Part shown: positions 27,728 to 36,395 of the stretch, one piece after another
How positions within the stretch are numbered: position 1 is the first letter of the stretch
How the letters are laid out: the number at the start of each line of letters is the position of its first letter
Source: Acidimicrobiales bacterium
GTDB taxonomy: Bacteria > Actinomycetota > Acidimicrobiia > Acidimicrobiales > JACCXE01
NCBI GenBank assembly: GCA_035546775.1
Contig: DASZWD010000011.1
Span: forward strand, 1 to 57,345
DNA length: 57,345 nt
Direction: 5' to 3'
Notes under the pieces: generated by a model
Told to the model about the DNA's origin: nothing
The model's input: the letters and a program-made list of their open reading frames with translations, nothing else
The model's database searches: none
Made by a program: the position numbers and the translations under genes

Positions 27728-28324
27728 ATGGACATCTGGGAAGCCATGTACACGACGCGGGCGATGCGCCGACTCGACAGCCGGCCCGTCCCGGAAGCGG
27801 ATCTGTGGAAGATCTGCGAGGCGGCGACGAAGGGCCCGTCGGGATCGAACGCGCAGCCGGTGCGCTGGATCGTCGTGACCGACGCCGACAAGCGGGCCCA
27901 GCTCGGTGCCATCTACAAGAAGTGCTGGGAGCCCGTCTCCAAGATGTACGGCGGCAACATCGACGCCCGCGACACGCAGCAGGCGCGGGTGTTCGATTCG
28001 GCCAACTACCTCGGCGACCACATGGGCGACGCCCCGGCGATCATCATCCCGGCGTCGAAGAACGGTGACCCCGGCTCGGTGTACGGCGCGCTCCAGAACC
28101 TGTTCCTCGCCGCTCGCGCCCTTGGTCTCGGCACGACGCTCACCACCGTGCACCAGTTCGCCGAAGACGAAGTGCGCGCCGTGCTCGGTATCCCGTCGGA
28201 CGTGAAGACGTGGGCGATGGTCCCGGTCGGCTACCCGTTGGGCAAGTGGGGCGAGGCCAAGCGCCGCCCCGTCGAAGACGTCACGTACTGGAACGGTTGG
28301 AAGGCGACCCGGTCCCGGCAGTAG
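27728..28324 (+). CDS. Nitroreductase-family FMN oxidoreductase
   Basis: A 198-residue nitroreductase-fold protein. The FMN phosphate/ring contacts are seen in TTRAMRRLDSRPVP (arginine-rich start) and PSGSNAQPVRWIVV, and GSVYGALQNLFLAARALGLGTTLTT is the conserved dimer/cofactor helix. It reduces an unknown substrate using NAD(P)H. Its 3' end overlaps the convergent MarR gene by 44 bases, so the two can be regulated against each other by antisense transcription. Confidence 0.85.
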   Translation: MDIWEAMYTTRAMRRLDSRPVPEADLWKICEAATKGPSGSNAQPVRWIVVTDADKRAQLGAIYKKCWEPVSKMYGGNIDARDTQQARVFDSANYLGDHMGDAPAIIIPASKNGDPGSVYGALQNLFLAARALGLGTTLTTVHQFAEDEVRAVLGIPSDVKTWAMVPVGYPLGKWGEAKRRPVEDVTYWNGWKATRSRQ

Positions 28325-28757
28325 CGCAGGGGTTGAGGCGGTCGCGCAGGGTGCGGCACACCGACTCGAGCTGGTGGCGTTCCTCGGCGCTGAGCACCTC
28401 GACGTAGTTCGACTGGAGCGCGTCGAGGTGCCGCTTGACCGCGGCCACCGTCACTTTGTTGCCCTTGGGCGTCAGCTGCGCGAAGGCACCGCGTGCGTCT
28501 TCGGGGCACGTCGTGCGCTCGACCAAGCCTTCGGCGCTCAGGCGGTCAATCGCGCGTGACAAGCCGCTCGGGCTGAGACCCGTCTGCGCCGCGAGGTCCG
28601 ACATGCGCAGGCGCTGGCCGTCGGAGCGTCCCAAGCGGAGAAGGATCCCGAAGTTGGCCGGCACGCTGGCGTCGTCGAGGGCGCGCATGAGCGCGTCGTA
28701 GGCCTCGATGAAGAGACCGACGGCGGTGATGCGCTCGTCGTGCAGGACCGGATCCAC
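28281..28757 (-). CDS. MarR-family transcriptional repressor
   Basis: A 158-residue winged-helix protein. The recognition region is LRMSDLAAQTGLSPSGLSRAIDRLSAEGLVER, followed by the wing with ARGAFAQLTPKGN, as in MarR/SlyA. The GTG start is only 91 bases from the yceI ATG, and the gap holds two TTGC-N4-GCAA palindromes, the type of site MarR proteins bind, one overlapping the yceI promoter. So it probably represses yceI, and perhaps itself, until a ligand or oxidant binds. It overlaps the nitroreductase end. Confidence 0.9.
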   Translation of the reverse strand: MDPVLHDERITAVGLFIEAYDALMRALDDASVPANFGILLRLGRSDGQRLRMSDLAAQTGLSPSGLSRAIDRLSAEGLVERTTCPEDARGAFAQLTPKGNKVTVAAVKRHLDALQSNYVEVLSAEERHQLESVCRTLRDRLNPCATAGTGSPSNRSST

Positions 28758-28782
28758 GTCCGAAACTGTACCGGAGAAGTAT

Positions 28783-28825
28783 TTGCATACGCAACGATCT
28801 CAGGTATAGTTGTTTGCACACGCAA
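28783..28825 (+). promoter_or_regulatory. yceI promoter with two MarR-type operators
   Basis: Two palindromes TTGCATACGCAA (28783-28794) and TTGCACACGCAA (28814-28825), centres 31 bp apart (three helical turns). The first overlaps a -35-like TTGCAT (28783-28788), with 16 bases to the -10 TATAGT (28805-28810). The second lies at about +4 to +15, over the initiation region. Occupation of both sites would block polymerase. The divergent marR gene starts 26 bases to the left, so autoregulation is likely. Confidence 0.75.
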
Positions 28826-28848
28826 GTACATGAAAGGAACCCAGTCCG

Positions 28849-29430
28849 ATGACCACCACTGCCCCGCAGAACAACCTCCGCAGCTTTCACGGCCTCGACA
28901 TCCCCGAGCCGGGCACCTTCGCCATCGACACGTCGCACTCGTCGGTCGCCTTCACCGTGCGCCACCTGATGGTGGCCAAGACCAAGGGCCGCTTCGCCGA
29001 CTTTGCCGGCCAGATCATCCTCGACGAGGATCCGCTGCAGAGCTCGGTCGACGTCACCATCCAGGCGGCCTCGATCGCGACGGCCGACGATCAGCGCGAC
29101 GGTCACCTGCGCAGCGCCGACTTCCTCGACGTCGAGACCTATCCGACGCTGCATTTCGTCAGCACCGCCGTCCGCCACAAGGGCGGCTCCAGCTTCGAAG
29201 TCGCCGGTGACCTCACCGTGCGCGGTGTGACGAAGCCCGTCACCCTCGCTCTCGACTACGAAGGCACCGTCACCGACCCGTGGGGCGGCCAGCGCGCCGT
29301 GTTCAGCGCGTCCACCAAGATCAACCGCGAAGAGTTCGGCCTCACGTGGAACCAGGCTCTGGAGACGGGTGGCGTCCTCGTGGGTAAGGATGTTTCCATC
29401 GACCTTGAAGTAGAAGCCGTCCGCCAGTAG
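28849..29430 (+). CDS. YceI-family lipocalin-like protein
   Basis: A 193-residue beta-barrel protein of the YceI family. Typical segments: FAIDTSHSSVAFTVRHLMVAKTKGRF at the start, SVDVTIQAASIATADDQRDGHLRSADFLD in the middle, and the C-terminal FGLTWNQALETGGVLVGKDVSIDLEVE. The family binds isoprenoid-type lipids. There is no signal peptide, so this member is cytoplasmic. It is expressed from the MarR-operator promoter upstream. The pirin gene starts 3 bases after its stop, so they form one transcript. Confidence 0.9.
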   Translation: MTTTAPQNNLRSFHGLDIPEPGTFAIDTSHSSVAFTVRHLMVAKTKGRFADFAGQIILDEDPLQSSVDVTIQAASIATADDQRDGHLRSADFLDVETYPTLHFVSTAVRHKGGSSFEVAGDLTVRGVTKPVTLALDYEGTVTDPWGGQRAVFSASTKINREEFGLTWNQALETGGVLVGKDVSIDLEVEAVRQ

Positions 29431-29433
29431 CCC

Positions 29434-30387
29434 ATGCCTGCCGTATCCGTTGACGAGATCCTGACGCTCGATCCGATCGACGCTCCGCCACCCGACGTAC
29501 CGGCTCGTCCGGTGCGCCGGGTGAGCACGGCGCCGAGCGGTTATGAGGGCGAAGGGTTTCCGGTGCGGCGCGCCTTCGCCGGCGCGCCTCAGGAGTTACT
29601 CGACCCGTTCATCCACATGGACCAAATGGGCGAGGTGGAGTACGCGCCCGGTGAGGCGCGCGGCACGCCGTGGCATCCCCATCGCGGGTTCGAAACCGTC
29701 ACCTACATGCTCGACGGCGTCTTCGAGCACCGGGACTCGATCGGCAACGGTGGCGTCATCACCGACGGCGCGACCCAGTGGATGACCGCCGGCGGCGGCA
29801 TCCTCCACATCGAGCGACCGCCGGACTACCTCGTGCGCTCGGGCGGGTTGTTCCACGGCGTGCAGCTGTGGGTGAACCTTCCGGCGGCGGACAAGATGAT
29901 CCCCGCGGCCTACCAGGGCATCGAAGCGGCCGACGTGCGCCTGGCGCGCAGCGCGGACGGCGGGGTACTCCTGCGCGTCGTGGCCGGTGACGTCGCCGGC
30001 GTGCATGGTCCGGGCGCCACGCATACGCCGATCAACTACGTCCACGCCACGGTCGCCCCCGGCGCCGAACTGGTGCTGCCGTGGCGGGCCGACTTCAACG
30101 CCCTCGTGTACGTACTGTCAGGCGAGGGCTACGTCGGGCCGGAGAAGCAGCCGATCCGCACCGGCCAGCTCGCGGTGCTCGAGCCGAACCACCCCGGCCC
30201 GATCGTGGTCACCGCCGCCCACCACCAGGAGAGTCGCCACGAGGCCCTCGACGTGCTCGTGCTGGGCGGTCGGCCGATCGGCGAGCCGATCGCGTGGCAG
30301 GGGCCGTTCGTGATGAACACCAAGGCCGAGTTGCAGCAGGCGATGGAGGACTACCACCGCGGAAAGATGGGTGTCATTCCCGACTAG
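29434..30387 (+). CDS. Pirin-family bicupin protein
   Basis: A 317-residue bicupin. The metal-binding cupin motif is intact: [14 protein letters not shown] (two His), [13 protein letters not shown], and [10 protein letters not shown] (His and Glu), as in pirin, where Fe is bound by three His and one Glu. The C-terminal cupin ([16 protein letters not shown]) lacks a clear metal set, as usual. Bacterial pirins can have quercetinase-type or regulatory roles; no substrate can be inferred. It begins 3 bases after the yceI stop. Confidence 0.9.
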   Translation: MPAVSVDEILTLDPIDAPPPDVPARPVRRVSTAPSGYEGEGFPVRRAFAGAPQELLDPFIHMDQMGEVEYAPGEARGTPWHPHRGFETVTYMLDGVFEHRDSIGNGGVITDGATQWMTAGGGILHIERPPDYLVRSGGLFHGVQLWVNLPAADKMIPAAYQGIEAADVRLARSADGGVLLRVVAGDVAGVHGPGATHTPINYVHATVAPGAELVLPWRADFNALVYVLSGEGYVGPEKQPIRTGQLAVLEPNHPGPIVVTAAHHQESRHEALDVLVLGGRPIGEPIAWQGPFVMNTKAELQQAMEDYHRGKMGVIPD

Positions 30388-30404
30388 TTGGGTACGCGCG
30401 TTGT

Positions 30405-31028
30405 ATGACGACCTACTCCCTGCCGGACCTGCCCTACGACTACAGCGCGCTGGAGCCCCACATCAGCGGGCGCATCATGGAACTGCACCACGACAAGCAT
30501 CACGCCGCCTACGTGAAGGGGGCCAACATCGCGCTGGAGAAGCTGGCCGACAGCCGGGACAAGGACGACTTCGCGTCGGTCGCCCAGCTCGAACGCAATC
30601 TGGCGTTCAACGTGTCGGGCCACGTCCTGCACTCGGTGTTCTGGACGAATCTGTCGCCCGACGGCGGCGGTGATCCCTCGGGCACCCTCGCCGACGCGCT
30701 GGGCCAGACCTTCGGCGGCGTCGGTCGCTTCCGCAAGCACATGAAGGAAGCGGCGGCGACGATTCAGGGTTCGGGCTGGGCGCTGGCGTCGTGGGAGCCG
30801 ATGGCGCAGCGCATCGTCGTGCAGCAGGTGCACGACCACCAGGGCCAGCACGGCCAGGGCAGCATCCCGCTACTGGCCATCGACGCGTGGGAACACGCCT
30901 ATTACCTCCAGTACGAGAACAACAAGGCCGACTTCTTCGAGGCGATCTGGAACGTCGTCAACTGGAGCGACGTGGCGGCGCGTTTCGAAGCGGCGCGCGC
31001 CGCCGACCTGCTGTCTACGACTCGCTAG
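30405..31028 (+). CDS. Superoxide dismutase, Fe/Mn type
   Basis: A 207-residue SOD. Metal ligands are in [13 protein letters not shown] (first His), [12 protein letters not shown] (second His) and [13 protein letters not shown] (Asp and third His). I cannot decide Fe or Mn from sequence, though close homologues in actinobacteria use either. The start is 17 bases after the pirin stop. It shares the palindrome CTAG with the stop of the convergent cyclase gene, so the two genes abut with no terminator. The chain nitroreductase, YceI, pirin and SOD suggests oxidative or redox defence. Confidence 0.92.
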   Translation: MTTYSLPDLPYDYSALEPHISGRIMELHHDKHHAAYVKGANIALEKLADSRDKDDFASVAQLERNLAFNVSGHVLHSVFWTNLSPDGGGDPSGTLADALGQTFGGVGRFRKHMKEAAATIQGSGWALASWEPMAQRIVVQQVHDHQGQHGQGSIPLLAIDAWEHAYYLQYENNKADFFEAIWNVVNWSDVAARFEAARAADLLSTTR

Positions 31029-33685
31029 TCGCCGAGCGCGTCGAGCGCCAGGGCGACCGCCACGTCGGCGTCCACTGCTTCGGCGAGCTCAAGTTGCGCC
31101 TGCAACGCCTCGAATGCCGGTTGGTCAGCGGGCTCGCGCACTAAGCCGATCGTTTCGCGCAACGAGATGGACGACGCGAGGATGACGGCGGCGGTCGCCG
31201 GGGCGTGGTCGGCGAGCACCCGCGCGGCTAGTTCGAGACTCTCGGCGAGATCGCCCTGAGCGCCGGTCGTGTGGGCGCGCGTTATTGCGGACCGCAGGAA
31301 CGGAAGAGCCGCCGTCGGCTGTCCGTCGTCGACCTCGACGGCCGCCAGGCACAACAGCAAGTAGCTCGTGGACTCCTCGTTGCCGGCTTTCGTCGCCATA
31401 TCGAGCGCGTCGTGCAGGATTCGCCTCGCCTGGGTGTAATCGCCGCGCCGGCGAGCGATCAGGCCCAGCAAGTTCGTCAGGCCGAACTCGACGTCGGGTG
31501 ATGGGTAGGCGCGTGCCGTCTCGACGCCTTCGAGCGCGAGGTTCCACGCACGCGCCAGGTCGCCCCGCTGTTGGGCGACATAGGCGAGGTGCGCGAGGAT
31601 CAGGGCGATCGTGTCTTCACGTTGGGTCCGCCGGGCGACGTCGAGTGCACGCGTCAGGAGCGCCTCGGCGGTGTCGAAGTCGCCGTCCCACATCGCGAAC
31701 TGGGCGAGGTCACCGATGGCGATCTGCGCGCCGTCGGGCGTCCCAATGCGCTCAGCAAGGTCGGCGGCCTGCTCGTAATACGCGCGCGCCGCGTCGCGTT
31801 GGCCCTGCTGCAGAGCCAGCCGTCCGGTTTCTGCCAGCGCGCGCCGGCGATGGGGGGTTTCGACGTCGACGGTGGCGGAGAGGACCTCGTCGCACGTGGC
31901 GCGCCCTTCGCTGAAGCGCCCCTTGCGGGCCCAGAACGGCTGGAGCAGCACCAGGGCGCGCAGTTGGAGTTCCCGGTCGTGCTCACCGCCCCAGCGGAGC
32001 GCGGCGGCGAGGTCGTCGCTGATGATGTCGACCCACTCGGGGCGCTCCATCTGCTCTTCCTCGATCTCGTCGACGAAGTACCGCGCGTGGCGTTCCTCGA
32101 TCGCGGCGCGCTCGCCGCAGGCGTCGAGTTCGTCGAAGGCGAAGGCGCGGATCGACTCGAGGTAGCGCAACCGCGTGGTGGCCGACTCCGACACGAGCGA
32201 CTTGTGGATCAGCGCGGCGAGCGTGTCGTCTGGTTCCGGCAGGTCACTGCCGCACACGGCGCGGGCGAGCCCGAAGTCGAACTCGGACGGGAACACGGCG
32301 AGGCGGCGGAAGAGGAGTTGCTCGTCGTCGCCCAGCAACCCGTAACTCCACTCGATCGCACCGCGAAGGGTCTTCTGGCGATCGGCAGCGGTGCGTTTCC
32401 CGCGGGTGAGCAAGTCGAAGCGATCGTCGAGTTGCCGCGCGATCTCGTCGAGGGCCAACGACGCCGCGCTCGCCGCCGCCAATTCGAGGGCAAGCGGCAA
32501 GCCGTCGAGGCGGCGGGCGATCGTGAGCGTGTCGGGCAAGGTGGTGTCGTCGAGGACGAAGTCGGGCTGCACCAGCGCGATGCGGTCGGCCAGGAGGGCC
32601 ACGGCTTCACCGCCGTCGTCGTCGACACTCAGCGGCGCCAGCGGCAGCAGCCGCTCGCCTTCGAGCTCGAGGGCCTCGCGACTCGTCGTCAGCACGCGCA
32701 CACCGAGACCGCTCGCGAGCAGGCGCTCGACGACAAACGCGGCGTCGTCGATCACGTGCTCGCAGTTGTCGACGACGAGCAACACGTTCTTGTCGCGGAC
32801 GTCTTCGGCGATGGCGTCGAGCAGCCCGCGGTGCGCTTCCTCGCGCACACCCAACGCCGCGGCGAACGCCGCCACCACGCCGGCGCCGTCGACGGCGCCC
32901 GCCAACTCGACGAACCACACGCCGTCGCCGTGGCGCGCCAGCCGCTCGGTGGCGACGCGCAGCGACACGCGGGTCTTGCCCGTTCCGCCAGGGCCGACGA
33001 TGGTCACCAAGCGGTCGTCGTCGAGCAGGTGATGCAGGCGCGCCAGCACCTCGGTGCGCCCGACGAAGCTCGACGGCGGCACGGGGACGTTGTTGCGCAC
33101 GACGTCGAGCCCGCGCACGGGCGGGAACTCGCGCTCGAGGCCGTCGGCCGCCAACTGGTACAGCCGCATCTCGGACGGCAGGTCCTTGAGGCGGTGGAAC
33201 CCCAGATCGATCGTGTCGACGCCGTCGGGCCAGGCGGGCGTCGCGGCGTCGAGGGTCGCTTGGGTGATGAGCACCTGTGCGCCGGTGGCCGCTGACTCGA
33301 CGCGCGACGCGGCGTGCACCGTGAGCCCGGCGTAGTCGTTGTCGTGGGCGCGGTACCGCGCCGGACCGGTGTGGAGGCCCATCCGGACCTTGACCGGCGG
33401 TCCCGGCGACCAGTCGTGCGCCGCGATGGCGCGCTGCATGGCGATGGTCGCGGCCACCGCCTGGGCCGCGTCCTCGAACACGACGAAGAACGAGTCGCCC
33501 GCCGTCGACACCTCACGGCCGCCGTGGGCGGCGAACACCGGCCGCAGGACGGCATGGTGCATTTCGAGAACGGTGAACCAGTCCTCGCCGAGCTCGTGGG
33601 CCTTGCGCGTCGAGCCTTCGATGTCGGTGAACAGGAACGTGAGCGCGCCCGACGACGGCAGGGCTACCTCAGCTTCGTCGGGCAC
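31025..33685 (-). CDS. Class III nucleotide cyclase / AAA-type ATPase / TPR regulator
   Basis: An 886-residue modular protein. Residues about 1-185: class III adenylate/guanylate cyclase, with the metal site in [24 protein letters not shown], and the loop [13 protein letters not shown], where the usual asparagine is histidine, a change common in actinobacterial cyclases. Residues about 205-560: P-loop ATPase with Walker A GPGGTGKT and Walker [12 protein letters not shown]. Residues about 590-880: helical TPR-like repeats. Such proteins often couple a signal to cAMP or act as switches. There is no DNA-binding domain at the C-terminus, unlike LuxR-type relatives. It abuts the SOD gene convergently. 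Confidence 0.85.
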   Translation of the reverse strand: MPDEAEVALPSSGALTFLFTDIEGSTRKAHELGEDWFTVLEMHHAVLRPVFAAHGGREVSTAGDSFFVVFEDAAQAVAATIAMQRAIAAHDWSPGPPVKVRMGLHTGPARYRAHDNDYAGLTVHAASRVESAATGAQVLITQATLDAATPAWPDGVDTIDLGFHRLKDLPSEMRLYQLAADGLEREFPPVRGLDVVRNNVPVPPSSFVGRTEVLARLHHLLDDDRLVTIVGPGGTGKTRVSLRVATERLARHGDGVWFVELAGAVDGAGVVAAFAAALGVREEAHRGLLDAIAEDVRDKNVLLVVDNCEHVIDDAAFVVERLLASGLGVRVLTTSREALELEGERLLPLAPLSVDDDGGEAVALLADRIALVQPDFVLDDTTLPDTLTIARRLDGLPLALELAAASAASLALDEIARQLDDRFDLLTRGKRTAADRQKTLRGAIEWSYGLLGDDEQLLFRRLAVFPSEFDFGLARAVCGSDLPEPDDTLAALIHKSLVSESATTRLRYLESIRAFAFDELDACGERAAIEERHARYFVDEIEEEQMERPEWVDIISDDLAAALRWGGEHDRELQLRALVLLQPFWARKGRFSEGRATCDEVLSATVDVETPHRRRALAETGRLALQQGQRDAARAYYEQAADLAERIGTPDGAQIAIGDLAQFAMWDGDFDTAEALLTRALDVARRTQREDTIALILAHLAYVAQQRGDLARAWNLALEGVETARAYPSPDVEFGLTNLLGLIARRRGDYTQARRILHDALDMATKAGNEESTSYLLLCLAAVEVDDGQPTAALPFLRSAITRAHTTGAQGDLAESLELAARVLADHAPATAAVILASSISLRETIGLVREPADQPAFEALQAQLELAEAVDADVAVALALDALGD

Positions 33686-33700
33686 GACCCCGATCTTGAT

Positions 33701-34492
33701 CTAGTCCGAGGACGCCTGCAGCAGCTTGAGACCGCCGAGCGACGGAAGCACGAGCGGGTCGCAGCTGGTGAAGCCGAGGTAGATGTCCGACGTGGTGCCG
33801 CCCTCGAGGACGTCGAGCGGCGCCTCGAGATGGATGTGCGCGCCGATCACGAAGATCGTGTCCTTGTGCACGAACCAGCCCTCGCCGTCGGGGATGTAGT
33901 TCCCGCTCGAGTCCCTCAGGTAGATGGTGTCGGTGTACTGCTCGTTGAACGTGATGGTGCCGACGCCCGGGAGCACGTGCTGCTCGTTGGGTGCGGGCTC
34001 GGTCCGGTTGCCGTTCACGTCGACCAGGACGGTGTTCGCCTGGGCCCCTTCGGTGTTCCACAAGCACGAGCTGGTGATCGTGCCCAAGGCCACGCCGGCG
34101 AGGGCGCCGCTGACGCCGCGCACGTCGGTCAGCGTCGAGCTGGCCTGGGCGTACGGCGTGCCCCGGCGGTTGCCCTTGATCGTCTCGACGATCGCCTTCA
34201 CGCTCACGCCGACGGCCTTGGTGTTGACGATCTGGGCCGTCGAACCGCCGCCGTTCTTGCCCATCGTCACCACTGGGCGGGCCACGGTGAGTTCGACGCC
34301 GTCGGTGCCGTTGTTGGACAGATTCAGCGGCTGCAGCGCCTGCCCGTACAAGCTGACGTCGGCGATGATGCCGGCCGCGCCGCCGCCGACGTCGGCCTGC
34401 GGCGTGTCGTCGGCGCGGGCCGAGCTCACGAATGCGCTGCCGGCGATCAACGTCAGTGCAGCGCTCGCGGCCACAAAGAAACGACTCTTCAC
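33701..34492 (-). CDS. Secreted protein of unknown function
   Basis: A 263-residue exported protein. A clear signal peptide (KSRFFVAASAALTLIAGSAF, cut after SSARA) is followed by a Gly/Thr/Ser-rich beta-type domain (GGGAAGIIADVSLYGQALQP, ELTVARPVVTMGKNGG) that resembles secreted actinobacterial choice-of-anchor P proteins, although I am not sure of the family. Two cysteines (SSCLWN and TSCDP) could form a disulphide. It stands alone between the cyclase gene and the ABC transporter; its promoter lies in the 91 bases upstream. Confidence 0.5.
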   Translation of the reverse strand: MKSRFFVAASAALTLIAGSAFVSSARADDTPQADVGGGAAGIIADVSLYGQALQPLNLSNNGTDGVELTVARPVVTMGKNGGGSTAQIVNTKAVGVSVKAIVETIKGNRRGTPYAQASSTLTDVRGVSGALAGVALGTITSSCLWNTEGAQANTVLVDVNGNRTEPAPNEQHVLPGVGTITFNEQYTDTIYLRDSSGNYIPDGEGWFVHKDTIFVIGAHIHLEAPLDVLEGGTTSDIYLGFTSCDPLVLPSLGGLKLLQASSD

Positions 34493-34583
34493 GAATTCCC
34501 CCTAGGTAGCCCCATGCTCCTCAGTAGCAACGGAGATGGTGCCCTGTACTTGCGCGGTTCGCGTGTGACATGCGGCACACGCC

Positions 34584-36395
34584 TTAGCGGTAGCCGGCCG
34601 CCTGGATGCCGAACAACTCCGCGTACAGGCCGCGTTTGGCCATCAGGGTCTCGTGGTCGCCGAACTCGGCGACGCGGGCGCCGTCGAGCACGACGATGAG
34701 GTCGGCCATCCGCACCGTCGAGAAACGGTGCGATACGAGCACGGTGATGCGGCCATCGGCGGCCGCTGCCCGGGACGCCGCCGCGAACCGCTCGAACAGC
34801 GTGTGCTCGGTTTCGGCGTCGAGGGCGGCGGTCGGTTCGTCGAGGATGCACAGCAGCGGCCGGTCGCGCATGAAACCCCGCGACACCGCCAGCTTCTGCC
34901 ACTGCCCGTGGCTCAGGTCGCGGCCGTCGCGCCAGGACGGCCCGAGCTGGGTGTCGAGCCCCTCGGGCAGCTTCTCGACCACGTCGGTGGCGCCGCCGCG
35001 CTCGACGGCCGTCTCCACCGCCGGGCGTTCGTCGTGGCGCGGCAGGTCGCCGAGGCCGACGGTGCTCGAGGCCAGGAACTCGAACTTGAAGAAGTCCTGG
35101 AAGGCCCCCGCGAGCCGCTCGCGCCACGAGGCCGGGTCGATCCGTGCGAGGTCGGTGTCGTCGACGAGGATGCGGCCCTCCGTCGGGTCGTACAGGCGAC
35201 TGAGCAGTTTCGTGAGCGTCGACTTCCCGGCACCGTTCTCGCCGACGATGGCGACGACGGCGCCCGCGGGCAGCGTCAGGTCGATGTCGTCGAGCACCAA
35301 GGTGTCGGTGCCGGGATAGGCGAAGGACACGTGGTCGAAGCGAATCGACTTGTCGATGCGTTCGGGGGCGGGGCCGGTGTCGACGCCGCGGCGCGACGCC
35401 ACGAATCGCTCGAGCCACAGCAGCCGTTGCGCCGCCTCGATGTTCCAGCGCAGGAACTCCGTCTGGCCGACGGTCTGGCCCAAGAAGCGGGACAGGGCGG
35501 CGCCCGCCGCGAGGGTGAGCACGACGTTGCCGGCGGACGCGTGGGGGAGGTGGGCGACGTACGAGACCGACGCGATGTAGGCGAGGCTGAACAGCAGCCA
35601 CGCGGCGGCCGACTGCGTCGCGGTGATCCAGCGTTGGCGCGCGACCTCGGCGTAGCCCTGGCCGAAGGCGGCGCGCCGGCGGCCGACGGTGACGTCTTCG
35701 GCGCGCGACACGCGCAGTTCCTTGGCGGTGGCGGGCGTCGTGCCGAGTTCGAAGAAGTGGCGGGCGAGGCGGACTTGCGGTGCGGCGCGTTCTTCAGCGG
35801 CGCGCTCGATGCCGGCGCGGCGCGCCGACACGGTGACGGTCGGGACCGCCAGGAACACCAGGAGCCCGAGCACCGGTTTGATCGACATCAACAAGCCGAC
35901 GGTGATCAGCAGCCGAATCGTCGAGCCGACGTATTGCATCAACGATGGGTAGATGTGGTCGAGCAAGAAGGCGTGGTCGCGCAGGATCTGGAGCCGGTTG
36001 AGGTATTCAGGCCGTTCGTGGTGCTCGACGGTGGAGACGTGGGCCTGGAGCTTGGCCACGTGGGTGTTGACCGCCAGGGCGATGCGATCGCTGAAGATCG
36101 AGGTGAAGCGCGACCCGATGGTACGCATCAGCCAGCCCGCCCCGCCGGTGAGGGCGAGGCCCATGGCGGCGACGAGGATCCCGTGGCTGTCGTGGCTCGT
36201 GACCCCGTTGAGCAGCACCTTGAGCCACAACGCCGAGAGCGCTTCCGGTAGCAAGCCGCCGACGGTGAAGACGAACGAGACGACGAGCAGCATCGGCTGC
36301 GCGTCGAACGCGAACTTCAACGAGTGCATGAGCGACGGGAACATCGGCGGGATGTCGACGTCGTTGCGGTCGGGACGGGCGATGCCGCTCAGCAT
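34584..36395 (-). CDS. ABC exporter half-transporter (partner 1)
   Basis: A 603-residue membrane-spanning half ABC exporter: six-helix domain (about 30-330) followed by an ATPase domain. Walker A GENGAGKST, signature LSHGQ (not the usual LSGGQ), Walker B LLCILDEPTAALD, H-loop LVSHRFSTV. The ATG lies in the TGATG overlap with the upstream partner. The degenerate signature suggests one of the two ATP sites is weakened, as in many heterodimeric exporters. The substrate is unknown; drug, lipid or peptide export is possible. A much longer reading through 38129 is only an antiphase frame and is rejected. Confidence 0.9.
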   Translation of the reverse strand: MLSGIARPDRNDVDIPPMFPSLMHSLKFAFDAQPMLLVVSFVFTVGGLLPEALSALWLKVLLNGVTSHDSHGILVAAMGLALTGGAGWLMRTIGSRFTSIFSDRIALAVNTHVAKLQAHVSTVEHHERPEYLNRLQILRDHAFLLDHIYPSLMQYVGSTIRLLITVGLLMSIKPVLGLLVFLAVPTVTVSARRAGIERAAEERAAPQVRLARHFFELGTTPATAKELRVSRAEDVTVGRRRAAFGQGYAEVARQRWITATQSAAAWLLFSLAYIASVSYVAHLPHASAGNVVLTLAAGAALSRFLGQTVGQTEFLRWNIEAAQRLLWLERFVASRRGVDTGPAPERIDKSIRFDHVSFAYPGTDTLVLDDIDLTLPAGAVVAIVGENGAGKSTLTKLLSRLYDPTEGRILVDDTDLARIDPASWRERLAGAFQDFFKFEFLASSTVGLGDLPRHDERPAVETAVERGGATDVVEKLPEGLDTQLGPSWRDGRDLSHGQWQKLAVSRGFMRDRPLLCILDEPTAALDAETEHTLFERFAAASRAAAADGRITVLVSHRFSTVRMADLIVVLDGARVAEFGDHETLMAKRGLYAELFGIQAAGYR

